Source of the DNA: Chitinophaga pinensis
GTDB taxonomy: Bacteria; Bacteroidota; Bacteroidia; Flavobacteriales_D; Crocinitomicaceae
DNA length: 64,000 nucleotides
Assembly: GCA_943324745.2 (NCBI GenBank)
Contig: CALPMT020000004.1
Coordinates: 62,001 to 126,000 of the forward strand
Direction: 5' to 3'
Below the pieces are notes generated by a model. The model ran no database searches, was not told where the DNA came from, and saw nothing but the letters and a program-made list of their open reading frames with translations. Shown here piece by piece: positions 16,017-24,790 of the stretch (the stretch's first letter is position 1; each line of letters starts with the position of its first letter). Both the position numbers and the translations under genes were made by a program.

Positions 16017-18128
16017 TTACTCGACACTTATTTTTTCGTTATACACCCTATTGTTTATTGTCAAAGAAACGATATAAATTCCAGGATTAATAGTAACGTG
16101 ATTACTAGCATTTTCAAACGTATGTAGATAAACCGTTTTACCTTGTAAGTCTGTTATTGTATATTCCCCTAAATACGGTTTTTCGTCAATTGTAATATTG
16201 AAATTACCAGAAACAGATGGATTCGGGAAAATTTTCAATGCAGCATCAATCGATATGTTAGGTAAGTCAACCTTATCATTAGCGGAGCGAACAGAAAGAA
16301 TTTCTTGAGAAATAACCTGATAATTTGAATTCATTAAAAATACTTTATAATCTCCATCAAGAATATCCTTGTCAACATTAACTCTTACAACGACAGAATC
16401 AGAATTATAAGAAATAATTGTGTTTAATGCATTACATTCATCTTGAAACTCAAAATATAAACCTTTTACGTTTTCTTGATTCAAAATTATATTATCCATT
16501 TTCAACGTGAAATCATACGATTTACCAGGAGAAACAATGGAAGGTTGTATTTGATAAATAAATGGATTTTTACCTTTTACTTTAAATGCATTAGATGTGA
16601 CAAAAACACCATCCTTATTACTTTCAAAATATATTTTATAATTTCCTGAATTAACCAGAGGACTTATAAAACAGGACAAAGTTATCGTTTCATTAGATAT
16701 GTTTGAAATATAAACAGGTGTTTTTATCCCTGGTTCGAAATAAACAAACATTTCCTTAATATCGTTGATGATATCTATATCCCCACTTTTTTGAACCTTT
16801 ATATTACTCGAATTATTAGCAAGAAAAGTACCATTATCTTGAATCGAGAAAATGGGTGTGTTTTCATTGATAACTTCAATGCTATTTTTGAATTCACCTA
16901 TTAAATCAACAAAGTTGTAATAGTGTTTTCTAACTAATGAAGAGGAGTAAAATCCTGATGCAATATTTTTAGGAACATATAAGTCAAAATCTATGGTGTT
17001 ATTGTTTATTGATTTATCAATATCAACAACAACTGTACTACTTCCCTGATCAAAATTAATTAATAAACTACTACTTGCTTGTGCAAAATTAACGTTTAAC
17101 CCATGGAGTGAAATGTGATTTTGTTTTCCTGCATACACTTTAATTGGGAAATTAATGATCGTAGGGATTGGATTTGAATTGATAATTATTGCATTTTCAA
17201 AAAATACATATTCATTATTATAAAAGAAATATAGAGGATAGCTTCCATTATAAACGTAATAAGGAATATCTATTTCGCAAACTAACTGATTTGAGGATAT
17301 AATTGTAGAAGATGCAGCATAAAACTCATCATTAAAATAAAAGCCAACAACTGTATTTGAAGCGCTTTTTAAATCAAAATCTTGATTAAATGTAACGAGA
17401 AATTGAAGCGTACTTGAAGCACTATTCAAAGGTTGTACTGAAGTTATCACAACTTTTTTATCTCCTTCAATATATAATGATTTTCTATTATCATAAATTG
17501 ACAATGAATAATCAATATCATTTTCAATTCTAGGGAAATAAACTCCAGAAATTATATCAGTTGGAATTTCGAATGTCGCATCTAAATCTGTTTCAGAATT
17601 TACATAGATAGATTTCGCTAGAATTTGAATTGTTGGACTAGCTTGATAATTATTTAAACTTACTACAGTTTGACTCGCCTGACTCGATTTAAAATGTGTT
17701 TTTAAACCTGAAAATTTTACGGTTAGTTTACTCCCCTTTTTAACGCTCTTTTTATCAATAGAGACTAATTCTGGTTGCCCATCATTATAAACTAACAATG
17801 CCTTTTCTAATGTATAAGTATTAGAATTATTATCTGAAATAGTTAAATCATAAAAATTAGTTGAATAATAATCTGAACTCTTAATAGTTAACTTGACTAC
17901 ATCCTTACATAAAAATTCTTTTTTTTGAATAACGATAAAGTCTGAACCATACTTATTTGAAAAAGAAAATGAATATGCCTTGTTTAAAAAATCTACATCT
18001 ACACATTTAACAGTAATAGTTGAAATTACTTTTGAATCCACTTTTTTAGGATACGATGAACTAATTTTTTGAGAGATTGAGAAAAATGTAAGTACTAGAA
18101 ATGTAAGTAACGATAAAACTATTTTCAT
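16017..18128 (-). CDS. secreted repeat protein with T9SS type A sorting domain
   Basis: A 703-residue exported protein. It has an N-terminal signal peptide (residues 1-19) and about five to six Ig-like/IPT-like beta domains, each with a pattern of the type PxxVxxGxxxxFTxxG or SxxSxxIxxFxQGxS (for example around residues 120-230, 230-330, 330-420 and 540-620). The last 75 residues are a T9SS type A sorting domain: KIFPNPSVSGNFNI, then ITDLQGKTVY, then PGIYIVSLTINNRVYNEKIS. So it is exported by the type IX system and probably anchored on or released from the surface. It is Ser- and Asn-rich. No enzyme motif is seen. Confidence 0.82.
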   Translation of the reverse strand: MKIVLSLLTFLVLTFFSISQKISSSYPKKVDSKVISTITVKCVDVDFLNKAYSFSFSNKYGSDFIVIQKKEFLCKDVVKLTIKSSDYYSTNFYDLTISDNNSNTYTLEKALLVYNDGQPELVSIDKKSVKKGSKLTVKFSGLKTHFKSSQASQTVVSLNNYQASPTIQILAKSIYVNSETDLDATFEIPTDIISGVYFPRIENDIDYSLSIYDNRKSLYIEGDKKVVITSVQPLNSASSTLQFLVTFNQDFDLKSASNTVVGFYFNDEFYAASSTIISSNQLVCEIDIPYYVYNGSYPLYFFYNNEYVFFENAIIINSNPIPTIINFPIKVYAGKQNHISLHGLNVNFAQASSSLLINFDQGSSTVVVDIDKSINNNTIDFDLYVPKNIASGFYSSSLVRKHYYNFVDLIGEFKNSIEVINENTPIFSIQDNGTFLANNSSNIKVQKSGDIDIINDIKEMFVYFEPGIKTPVYISNISNETITLSCFISPLVNSGNYKIYFESNKDGVFVTSNAFKVKGKNPFIYQIQPSIVSPGKSYDFTLKMDNIILNQENVKGLYFEFQDECNALNTIISYNSDSVVVRVNVDKDILDGDYKVFLMNSNYQVISQEILSVRSANDKVDLPNISIDAALKIFPNPSVSGNFNITIDEKPYLGEYTITDLQGKTVYLHTFENASNHVTINPGIYIVSLTINNRVYNEKISVE

Positions 18129-18190
18129 AAGTGGTTTATTATTTTGACTATAAAATTAATACAATTTTCCTAATCAGTTTTTGCGGAATC

Positions 18191-18553
18191 TCACCTCACA
18201 TAATCCTGTTTCAATACCAAGATATACTGATCGTTATCTATTTTTCGATATCCTTGTTCATAACAGAAAAAATATTGCCCGCCTTTTTGGGTGGTATATA
18301 TATTCGTAAAGTAATGAAAATTAAATCCTTCTTCCGCTAAACGGATTCCATCAACCGTCACCTTTCCTGTTGGATTACATTTTTCTAATATTCTTCTGTT
18401 TTTACGCAATATGCCATTGATACGACGAACGTATTTGTTTGCGTCTTCATTTTGACGGTTGTTAAAGGCATTTCTACAATAATCGGAACAAAATTTCTGA
18501 TCCTTTCTTCCGCGTAATTTGTCTTTACATTCCAGACAGATACGTTCACTCAT
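18191..18553 (-). CDS. zinc-ribbon protein of unknown function
   Basis: A 120-residue protein beginning with a Cys4 zinc ribbon: CLECKDKLRGRKDQKFCSDYC (CxxC at 6 and 9, CxxxC at 22 and 26), followed by a helical RNAFNNRQN segment that recalls nucleic acid binding. The remainder (residues 35-120) is mixed and unlike a known domain. Similar proteins of this length occur widely in Bacteroidota but have no assigned function, as far as I know. It lies between the divergent moxR gene and the T9SS protein gene. Confidence 0.75.
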   Translation of the reverse strand: MSERICLECKDKLRGRKDQKFCSDYCRNAFNNRQNEDANKYVRRINGILRKNRRILEKCNPTGKVTVDGIRLAEEGFNFHYFTNIYTTQKGGQYFFCYEQGYRKIDNDQYILVLKQDYVR

Positions 18554-18664
18554 AACACTAGATAATTAGGCGTTTACGGATGCAATGTTAACATTAATTA
18601 ACAGCAAAACCAAGTAAAAAACCGCCAAATATTGGCAACTTTGCTCCAAGAAATTACCCAAATT

Positions 18665-19687
18665 ATGTCTTCTTTAGAAAATGATACCTTAAGTCCTGCT
18701 GAAAGTTTAAGACTCTTGGCCGACAAAATTCAAATGGAAAACCACATCGTGCAATTACTACGCAAAGAGATGAGCAAAGTGATTGTTGGTCAATCGTATA
18801 TGGTAGACCGCTTACTGATTGCATTATTAGCAAATGGACACGTATTATTGGAAGGTGTTCCAGGTTTAGCAAAAACCTTAGCAATTAAAAGTTTGGCTCA
18901 AGCCTTGGATGCTACGTTTAGTCGCATTCAATTTACACCTGATTTACTTCCAGCGGATGTGAGTGGTACGCAGATGTATAACCAAAAAAGTGAAACATTC
19001 AGCGTGAAGAAAGGTCCTATCTTTGCCAATTTTGTACTAGCAGATGAGATCAATCGTGCACCAGCGAAAGTACAAAGTGCATTGTTGGAGGCAATGGAAG
19101 AGCGTCAAATTACCATAGGTGATGAAACGTTTCAATTGCCAAATCCTTTTTTAGTTCTAGCAACACAAAACCCTATCGATCAAGAAGGTACATATATGTT
19201 ACCTGAGGCACAAGTAGATCGTTTTATGTTGAAGGTGGTGTTAGACTACCCGAAAATGGAAGAAGAGAAATTGATTATCCGCGCTAATGTGCGCAAAGAA
19301 GGATTGGAGAAAATTTCCAAAACGCTCTCTACTGCAGATGTACTTCGCTTACGCGAATTAACACGCGAAATTTACTTAGACGAAAAAATAGAACAATACA
19401 TTGTGGACTTAGTGTTCGCGACACGTAATCCAAGTAAATATGGATTGCCCAATTTGGAAACCTTGATTTCTTTTGGTTGTTCTCCTCGTGCAAGTATCAA
19501 TTTAGCATTAGCAGGAAAAGCGCATGCATTCTTAAATAATCGTGCATTTGTGATTCCAGAAGACATTCGTGCAGTTGCTGTGGATGTGATGCAACACCGT
19601 ATCGGATTAAGTTATGAAGCGGAAGCAGAAAATATGACTGCGAAGAAAATTGTAGAGGCAGTGATAAATCGCGTGGATGTACCGTAA
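18665..19687 (+). CDS. MoxR family AAA+ ATPase
   Basis: A 340-residue MoxR ATPase. Walker A GVPGLAKT, Walker B LADEINRAP, the following sensor AMEERQ and ATQNP, and the arginine finger region are all present. MoxR proteins work as chaperones for the maturation of von Willebrand factor A-domain partners, and it heads the bat operon here. The ATG at 18665 is preferred to an upstream TTG at 18632, since it gives the usual MoxR N-terminus; no clear ribosome binding site exists, as typical. The next gene, DUF58, starts 75 nt downstream with a repeat between. Confidence 0.95.
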   Translation: MSSLENDTLSPAESLRLLADKIQMENHIVQLLRKEMSKVIVGQSYMVDRLLIALLANGHVLLEGVPGLAKTLAIKSLAQALDATFSRIQFTPDLLPADVSGTQMYNQKSETFSVKKGPIFANFVLADEINRAPAKVQSALLEAMEERQITIGDETFQLPNPFLVLATQNPIDQEGTYMLPEAQVDRFMLKVVLDYPKMEEEKLIIRANVRKEGLEKISKTLSTADVLRLRELTREIYLDEKIEQYIVDLVFATRNPSKYGLPNLETLISFGCSPRASINLALAGKAHAFLNNRAFVIPEDIRAVAVDVMQHRIGLSYEAEAENMTAKKIVEAVINRVDVP

Positions 19688-19704
19688 TTATTTGAACTTT
19701 TTCT

Positions 19705-19733
19705 TCCTCCCTTAAGGGAGGATTGAGGAGGGT
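19705..19733. repeat. dispersed-type palindromic repeat between moxR and DUF58
   Basis: The core TCCTCCCTTAAGGGAGGA is an 18-nt perfect palindrome (19705-19722), followed by TTGAGGAGGG, a partial repeat of the arm. I recall similar CTCCCTTNAGGGAG-type sequences scattered between genes in Flavobacteriia, so this is probably a REP-like element rather than a terminator (no T run follows). It interrupts a cotranscribed pair. Confidence 0.55.
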
Positions 19734-19762
19734 GACAAATTCCTACTTTTCTAAAAATATTC

Positions 19763-20635
19763 ATGACAACAACCGAACTACTCGAAAAAATTCGTCGTAT
19801 TGAAATAAAAACGAAAGGACTAACCAAACAGTTCTTTACGGGTCAATACCATTCTTCATTCAAAGGGAGAGGTATGACCTTTAGTGAGGTACGCGAATAT
19901 CAGTTGGGAGATGAAGTTCGAACCATTGATTGGAACGTAACGGCACGTTTTCGTAGTCCTTATGTGAAGGTTTTTGAAGAAGAGCGTGAGTTGATCGTCA
20001 TGTTGTTAGTCGACATTTCTGGTTCAACCAATTTTGGTACAGGTGGAAAAACGAAAAAAGAATTAGCACTAGAATTAATGGCCGTACTTGCTTTTTCAGC
20101 GATCGAAAATAACGACAAAGTAGGAGCCATGTTTATTTCAGATGGTGTTGAGAAATACATTACTCCTGGAAAAGGTAAAAAACATGTCTTATATATCTTA
20201 CGCGAATTCATCGAATTTGAGGCGAAAAGCAAAACAACTAATTTGGTGAAAGGCTTGGAGTTTTTTAGAAATTGCATGAAAAAACGTACAGTATGTTTTG
20301 TGATTAGTGATTTTATTGATGAACATCCAATAGAAAGCGCATTAGCTTTGTTGAAACGTAAACACGACATGATAGCTTTGCGCATCCAAGATGAAGCGGA
20401 GTATATTTTACCAGATTTAGGTTTAATTCAACTATACAACGCCGAAACAGGAACCACCAATTGGGTGAATACTTCCGATAAAAAAACACGCCAACGTTTC
20501 GAAGCACAAGCTATAGCTCATAATGAAACATTGGCAGCACTTTTTAAACGCATTGGTATCCAACAAGAAGTGTTGAATACATCTGAAGATTACATTCCTA
20601 AATTAGTTCACTTATTTCAACGACATAAAAAATGA
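19763..20635 (+). CDS. DUF58 domain protein
   Basis: A 290-residue DUF58 protein. The FKGRGMTFSEVREYQLGDEVRTIDWNVTAR stretch (about residues 34-63) is the DUF58 hallmark, and a vWA-like region with LLVDISGS follows (about residues 78-86). No membrane helix or signal peptide is seen. In bat operons it follows moxR and is thought to work with the MoxR ATPase and the membrane vWA proteins; the exact role is unknown. It overlaps the next gene by 4 nt (ATGA), so translation is coupled. Confidence 0.93.
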   Translation: MTTTELLEKIRRIEIKTKGLTKQFFTGQYHSSFKGRGMTFSEVREYQLGDEVRTIDWNVTARFRSPYVKVFEEERELIVMLLVDISGSTNFGTGGKTKKELALELMAVLAFSAIENNDKVGAMFISDGVEKYITPGKGKKHVLYILREFIEFEAKSKTTNLVKGLEFFRNCMKKRTVCFVISDFIDEHPIESALALLKRKHDMIALRIQDEAEYILPDLGLIQLYNAETGTTNWVNTSDKKTRQRFEAQAIAHNETLAALFKRIGIQQEVLNTSEDYIPKLVHLFQRHKK

Positions 20636-21534
20636 TTAAAACGGTTTACGTAGTTGTTTGTTGTTTGTTGTCCTACATAGCTGTAGCTCAATCAAAAGCG
20701 TATGTGCGAAGAAATACTTTTTTATTGGGGGAACAAACCGAACTTATTTATGAGGTGAAAGGAGTTAAGAATACAGATAAGCTTTCATTTATTCCACAAC
20801 AGAAAACAATTATAGGTGCCAAAGGAGTTGAAATTATTGGACAATTTCAAGATACGCTCATCCCATCCGGTAAGGTGTTTACTTGGCAAGGTTCGTATAC
20901 GATTACTGCGTGGGATTCAGGCCGTGTAACAATACCTGAAACCACCATCCGCGTAAATGATTCCGTTCTTCAATTGAGTGCGCTAAGTTTATTTATTAAA
21001 ACCCCTAAAATTAAAGAAGGAAAAGGCTTATACGACATCAAAGAAGGATTTGAAGAAGTTCCTTCGCGTACTTCCCTATTCTTCCAAAAAAATTGGGGGT
21101 GGATTGTAGGAGGTTTGTTGCTTCTTATTGGACTCATTCTCTATGTTAGATTCAGAAAGAAAAAAGTAAAAAACAACCCAGAAATAACACTTTCATTAAG
21201 GGAGATGACCATCCAAGAAATTGATGCCTTGTTTGAGAAACGTTTGTGGGAACAGGAGGGATTGAAAGAACATTATTTCCAATTATCATTGATACTAAGA
21301 ACCTATTTAGGGAAGCGCTATACCTTATCCTTGATGGATAAAACAAGTTATCAAATTGAAGTGTTATTGGGACAATTGAATCTACACCATGACTTACAAA
21401 CAGAAATTAATGGAATGTTGAACCAAGCAGATTTAGTAAAATTTGCGAAATCATCTCCAGACATATCAGAGGTAACGCGAAGCATACAACGCGCAAAAGA
21501 TGTTGTCACTAAAACAAGTAAATTCGGTGAGTAA
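20632..21534 (+). CDS. bat-operon membrane protein, DUF4381-like
   Basis: A 300-residue protein with a signal peptide (residues 1-19, ending VAQS), an extracytoplasmic beta domain, one membrane helix (about 160-179, WGWIVGGLLLLIGLILY) and a basic cytoplasmic helical tail. This plan and position (after DUF58, before batA) match the unnamed protein found in Bacteroidota bat operons. Its tail contains the pattern EHYFQLSLILRTYLGKRY, which is also met in BatD-like tails. The next gene begins inside its 3' end (35-nt overlap). Confidence 0.8.
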   Translation: MIKTVYVVVCCLLSYIAVAQSKAYVRRNTFLLGEQTELIYEVKGVKNTDKLSFIPQQKTIIGAKGVEIIGQFQDTLIPSGKVFTWQGSYTITAWDSGRVTIPETTIRVNDSVLQLSALSLFIKTPKIKEGKGLYDIKEGFEEVPSRTSLFFQKNWGWIVGGLLLLIGLILYVRFRKKKVKNNPEITLSLREMTIQEIDALFEKRLWEQEGLKEHYFQLSLILRTYLGKRYTLSLMDKTSYQIEVLLGQLNLHHDLQTEINGMLNQADLVKFAKSSPDISEVTRSIQRAKDVVTKTSKFGE

Positions 21535-22558
21535 ATTATTGAACATACAACTTGGGAATTATGAATTCTTGTCTCCACATTTCTTGTGGTTACTCATATT
21601 CGTGCCCTTTTTCTTGTGGCGAATGTTTACGAAAGATCGTTTGAAAAAAGGAGAACTAGTTTTTTCAAAATCAGCAATGGAACAAGCGTCTTTGGAATTG
21701 CCTTGGATTTCATCGGTTCGTAAAGCGATTTTTTATGCCTATGCACTGATATTCGTTCTGTTAATTATTGCTTTTGCGCGACCTTATAATTGGAAAAGTA
21801 CCGAAGCATTCGATCATAAATACAAATATGGTATCGACATCATTTTAGCAATGGATATTTCTGCTTCGATGTTGGCCAAAGATTTTGAACCAGATCGTTT
21901 GGCGGTTTCCAAACAAATGGCCAAAGAATTTGTAGACGGAAGAGTCGGAGATCGTATAGGTTTGGTAGTCTATGAAGGAGAGGCATACACTGCTTGTCCT
22001 GCGACCTTGGATTATGACATTCTCAAGGCACAAATAGATAATGCACAGCCGGGAAATTTAGAGGGTGGAACTGCTATAGGTACAGGGTTAGGAACAGCGG
22101 TTACTCGTTTGAGAAACGATAGTATTAAATCGAAAGTAATCATCTTATTAACAGACGGGAGTAATAATTCAGGAACTATTTCTCCTGAAACAGCAGCAAA
22201 TTTAGCCAGACAAAAGCACGTTTGTGTCTATACGATAGGTGTTGGTTCGATGGGTATGGCTCCTACACCTATGATGACTCCGCTAGGCATTCAATATGTA
22301 GATGCTCCGGTTGAAATTGATGAAGAAACATTGCAAAATATCGCAAGTATTACTGGGGGTAAATATTTCAGAGCAACAGATGAACAAAGTTTACGCGAAA
22401 TTTATAAGTCGATTGATAAATTAGAGAAACAAAAAATCGAACAGAAAAATTACAACTCCGAGCCACCAACCTCTCCAGAACCATTTATCATCACTGCTTT
22501 AATCTTATTATTGTCCATTTTAGTTGTTAAACGCATTGTACTTAAAACGAATGAATAA
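21500..22558 (+). CDS. batA: BatA, vWA domain membrane protein
   Basis: A 352-residue vWA protein. It has two N-terminal membrane helices (about 22-40 and 75-93), then a vWA domain with the MIDAS motif Asp119-Ile-Ser121-Ala-Ser123 (ILAMDISASM), LEGGTAIGTGLG and LLTDGSNNSG, and a C-terminal helix (about 330-350). BatA is a Bacteroides aerotolerance protein, and these proteins form membrane complexes with BatB. The ATG at 21500 overlaps the upstream gene by 35 nt; alternative GTG/TTG starts lie at 21527 and 21538, and the N-terminus before the LSPHFLWLLIF segment is not certain. Confidence 0.93.
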   Translation: MLSLKQVNSVSKLLNIQLGNYEFLSPHFLWLLIFVPFFLWRMFTKDRLKKGELVFSKSAMEQASLELPWISSVRKAIFYAYALIFVLLIIAFARPYNWKSTEAFDHKYKYGIDIILAMDISASMLAKDFEPDRLAVSKQMAKEFVDGRVGDRIGLVVYEGEAYTACPATLDYDILKAQIDNAQPGNLEGGTAIGTGLGTAVTRLRNDSIKSKVIILLTDGSNNSGTISPETAANLARQKHVCVYTIGVGSMGMAPTPMMTPLGIQYVDAPVEIDEETLQNIASITGGKYFRATDEQSLREIYKSIDKLEKQKIEQKNYNSEPPTSPEPFIITALILLLSILVVKRIVLKTNE

Positions 22559-23774
22559 GTCGAAATATACCTATCCTATAACACAATTAGTGAAGAAGAT
22601 CCTCTTGTTCGAAGGGATATTTATTGCTCTTTGTTTGGTACTTGGAGTTTTGATAAAAGGGTTGGATTTTAAGAAAGCGTGGGTGAAAGATCTTGTTCCA
22701 AACACAATGCAAGATGGTGCGAAAGAACTAGCACAAAATTATACGGATCAATCAATCGATGTTAGTTTATTACATCCGGCTTATTTACTTGTACTCCTTT
22801 TGATACCTTTGTTTTTCGGGATAGAATGGGGATTTATGCGTTGGAAAAATAAGAAAATCAATGCATTAGGTTCAATTCAAACACAAGCTATTTTATTACC
22901 AGAGATACAGGTGAAACCCTTGTTTTGGAAGTATTTTTGGTTGAGAAACACCTTGTTTTTCTTGGCTTTTGCATTGGCTCAGCCCATTTTTGGAGCAGGA
23001 AAAGTGACTAGTACAGGTCGAAATGCAGAAATTCTAATTGCCTTAGATATCTCCAATTCCATGAATGTACGCGATATTAATCCTACAGAATCGCGTTTAT
23101 CGATTGCGAAACGTTCCTTGATTCAATTAATTAATTCTTTGCGTGGTGAAAAGATTGGCATCTGTGTCTTTGCTGGGAATGCTTATGTGCAATTGCCATT
23201 GACCGGCGATTACGATGCTGCTAAAATGTATGTCAATGAAATCGAGACAGATATGGTTTCGCAACAAGGAACAAATATTGGGGAAGCGTTACTGAACTCA
23301 GCACGCATGTACTCTAAAGCGAAAAATGCTAAGTTATTATTATTGGTGACAGATGGAGAAAATCACGAAGGAGGAATTGATGAATCGTTGAAAATTTTAA
23401 AAGACAATCAGGTTCAGTTAGCTATCTTAGGTTTAGGCACTAAACAAGGTGGTTATGTTCCAAACGACCCCTACAAACCTGAATTTGGTTACAAGATTTT
23501 AGAGAACGGAAAAAAAGTGGTGTCTAAATTGAATCCGAAAATGTTGGTTGAGATAGCTCAAAAAGCGAATGGATTTGCTGTAACAAGTGCAAGTAGTTTT
23601 CCAGACTTAGAAAACATTGTGGATCAAATCCGCAATTTAAAAACAGGAGAATCCGAAGTAAGCGATGTGGAAGTGAAACAGAATTGGTATCAAATTCCAT
23701 TGTTTTTAGGGATTGTTTGCTTGTTGTTTTATTTGGGGGATGTAAAAAGTAGAAAGTTAAAAGTTAAAAATTGA
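22551..23774 (+). CDS. batB: BatB, vWA domain membrane protein
   Basis: A 407-residue vWA protein. An additional N-terminal helix (about 20-38), the usual pair of helices (about 75-93 and 135-152), a MIDAS motif in IALDISNSMNVRD, GTNIGEALLNSAR and LLVTDGENHEGG, and a C-terminal helix. The ATG at 22551 overlaps the batA stop; the upstream in-frame Met at 22524 lies deep in batA and is less likely. Paralogous to BatA; both are probably partners in one complex. A pair of direct repeats follows the stop. Confidence 0.93.
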   Translation: MNKSKYTYPITQLVKKILLFEGIFIALCLVLGVLIKGLDFKKAWVKDLVPNTMQDGAKELAQNYTDQSIDVSLLHPAYLLVLLLIPLFFGIEWGFMRWKNKKINALGSIQTQAILLPEIQVKPLFWKYFWLRNTLFFLAFALAQPIFGAGKVTSTGRNAEILIALDISNSMNVRDINPTESRLSIAKRSLIQLINSLRGEKIGICVFAGNAYVQLPLTGDYDAAKMYVNEIETDMVSQQGTNIGEALLNSARMYSKAKNAKLLLLVTDGENHEGGIDESLKILKDNQVQLAILGLGTKQGGYVPNDPYKPEFGYKILENGKKVVSKLNPKMLVEIAQKANGFAVTSASSFPDLENIVDQIRNLKTGESEVSDVEVKQNWYQIPLFLGIVCLLFYLGDVKSRKLKVKN

Positions 23775-23794
23775 AGTAGTATGTTTATTATTCA

Positions 23795-23932
23795 TTTTAA
23801 CACAAAGAACTCTAAGAATCACACAAAGAGCACAGAAAAGTTAGTCCACAAAGTACTTTCTCGGAGAACTAATGCACAAAAACTTAGTGAGCTTTGTAAA
23901 AAAAACTCCGTGACCTTTGTGTTAAATTTTAA
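23795..23932. repeat. palindromic dispersed-type repeat, copy 1
   Basis: About 138 bp that starts TTTTAACACAAAG and ends CTTTGTGTTAAA, with inner modules such as ACACAAAGAGCAC and CTCCGTGACCTTTGTG, so the two halves form an imperfect inverted repeat. The second copy begins 203 bp downstream with high identity (the inner 44 nt around CACAAAGTACTTTCTCGGAG nearly match). Both copies are open in one frame, but their peptides are not protein-like. ACACAAAG/CTTTGTG arms of this kind occur in intergenic DNA of many Bacteroidota; I say this from memory. Confidence 0.8.
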
Positions 23933-23997
23933 TCAGATACATAATAGTTTTTTAAACCTCATTAAAATAAATGCTGTAAGAAGATGAGAAGCATAAA

Positions 23998-24127
23998 TTT
24001 TAACACAATGAGCTCAAAGGATCACACAAAGAGCACTGAGAAGTTAGTCCACAAAGTACTTTCTCGGAGAACTAATGCGCAAAAACTTCGTGACCTTTGT
24101 GAGAAAACCTCCGTGACCTTTGTGTTA
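23998..24127. repeat. palindromic dispersed-type repeat, copy 2, reaches batC start
   Basis: About 130 bp with the same architecture as copy 1. It ends TTTGTGTTA at 24119-24127, where the GTG at 24122 is the best batC start, so the repeat supplies the initiation codon and the upstream ribosome-binding region. The frame stays open through the element from an ATG at 23984, so a batC product with a repeat-coded N-terminal extension is formally possible. Confidence 0.8.
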
Positions 24128-24790
24128 CATAAACAAGTTTCAGTGTTACTTTTCATCTTTTTCATTTCCTCTCTTTCTTTTTCCCAATCTTGGCGTTCTA
24201 CCTTAGAAACTGCCCGTAAACAATATGCAGCAAAGGATTATCCTGCAGCATATAAAACCTATCAGCAAGTAGCGAAACAACTTCCTAAATACATTCACTT
24301 GGATGCTGAAATAGGTCAGGCTGCCTATAAAGCAGGGGATTTTTCAAAGGCCACCAATTATTTCTCCAAACAACAAAAAGCAGCAAGAACTAAAAAAGCA
24401 AAACTAAACCACAACTTAGGGAATGCCAACATGCAGCAAAAAAATTACCAGCAAGCGATAGATGCTTATAAAGAATCATTAAGGTCGAATCCAAGCGATG
24501 AAAAAACGCGTTACAATTTAGCATTGGCGATGCAAAAGCAAAAAAATCAACAAAAAAACACGCCAAAAAAAGATGAAAACAAACAAGAACCGAAACAAAA
24601 TCCTCCAAAAAACGATAAACCGAAAGAAGATAAAAAGAATCAAAAACAACCCGAGGAAGCCGACAAGCAATTAAAGCAAAATGCAACTAATCGAATGTTG
24701 GATGATTTGATGAAAAGAGAGTTAGATACAAAACAAAAACATAAAGGGAAACCAACTAAAAACACAAATGAAAATGGTAAAGATTGGTAA
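24122..24790 (+). CDS. batC: BatC, TPR protein
   Basis: About 222 residues. A signal peptide (LLFIFFISSLSFSQ) comes directly after the proposed GTG start; an N-terminal extension encoded by the upstream repeat would block that signal, which is why 24122 is preferred to the ATG at 23984. Two to three TPR units follow (DYPAAYKTYQQVAKQ, AAYKAGDFSKATNYFSK and NLGNANMQQKNYQQAIDAYKESL), then a very Lys/Gln/Asn/Pro-rich tail. BatC acts with BatA and BatB in the periplasm. It overlaps batD by 23 nt. Confidence 0.85.
   Translation: MLHKQVSVLLFIFFISSLSFSQSWRSTLETARKQYAAKDYPAAYKTYQQVAKQLPKYIHLDAEIGQAAYKAGDFSKATNYFSKQQKAARTKKAKLNHNLGNANMQQKNYQQAIDAYKESLRSNPSDEKTRYNLALAMQKQKNQQKNTPKKDENKQEPKQNPPKNDKPKEDKKNQKQPEEADKQLKQNATNRMLDDLMKRELDTKQKHKGKPTKNTNENGKDW

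Noticed and set aside
23781-23987. 68-codon frame through repeat copy 1
   Set aside because: The frame is the palindromic repeat itself and the peptide has no protein features.
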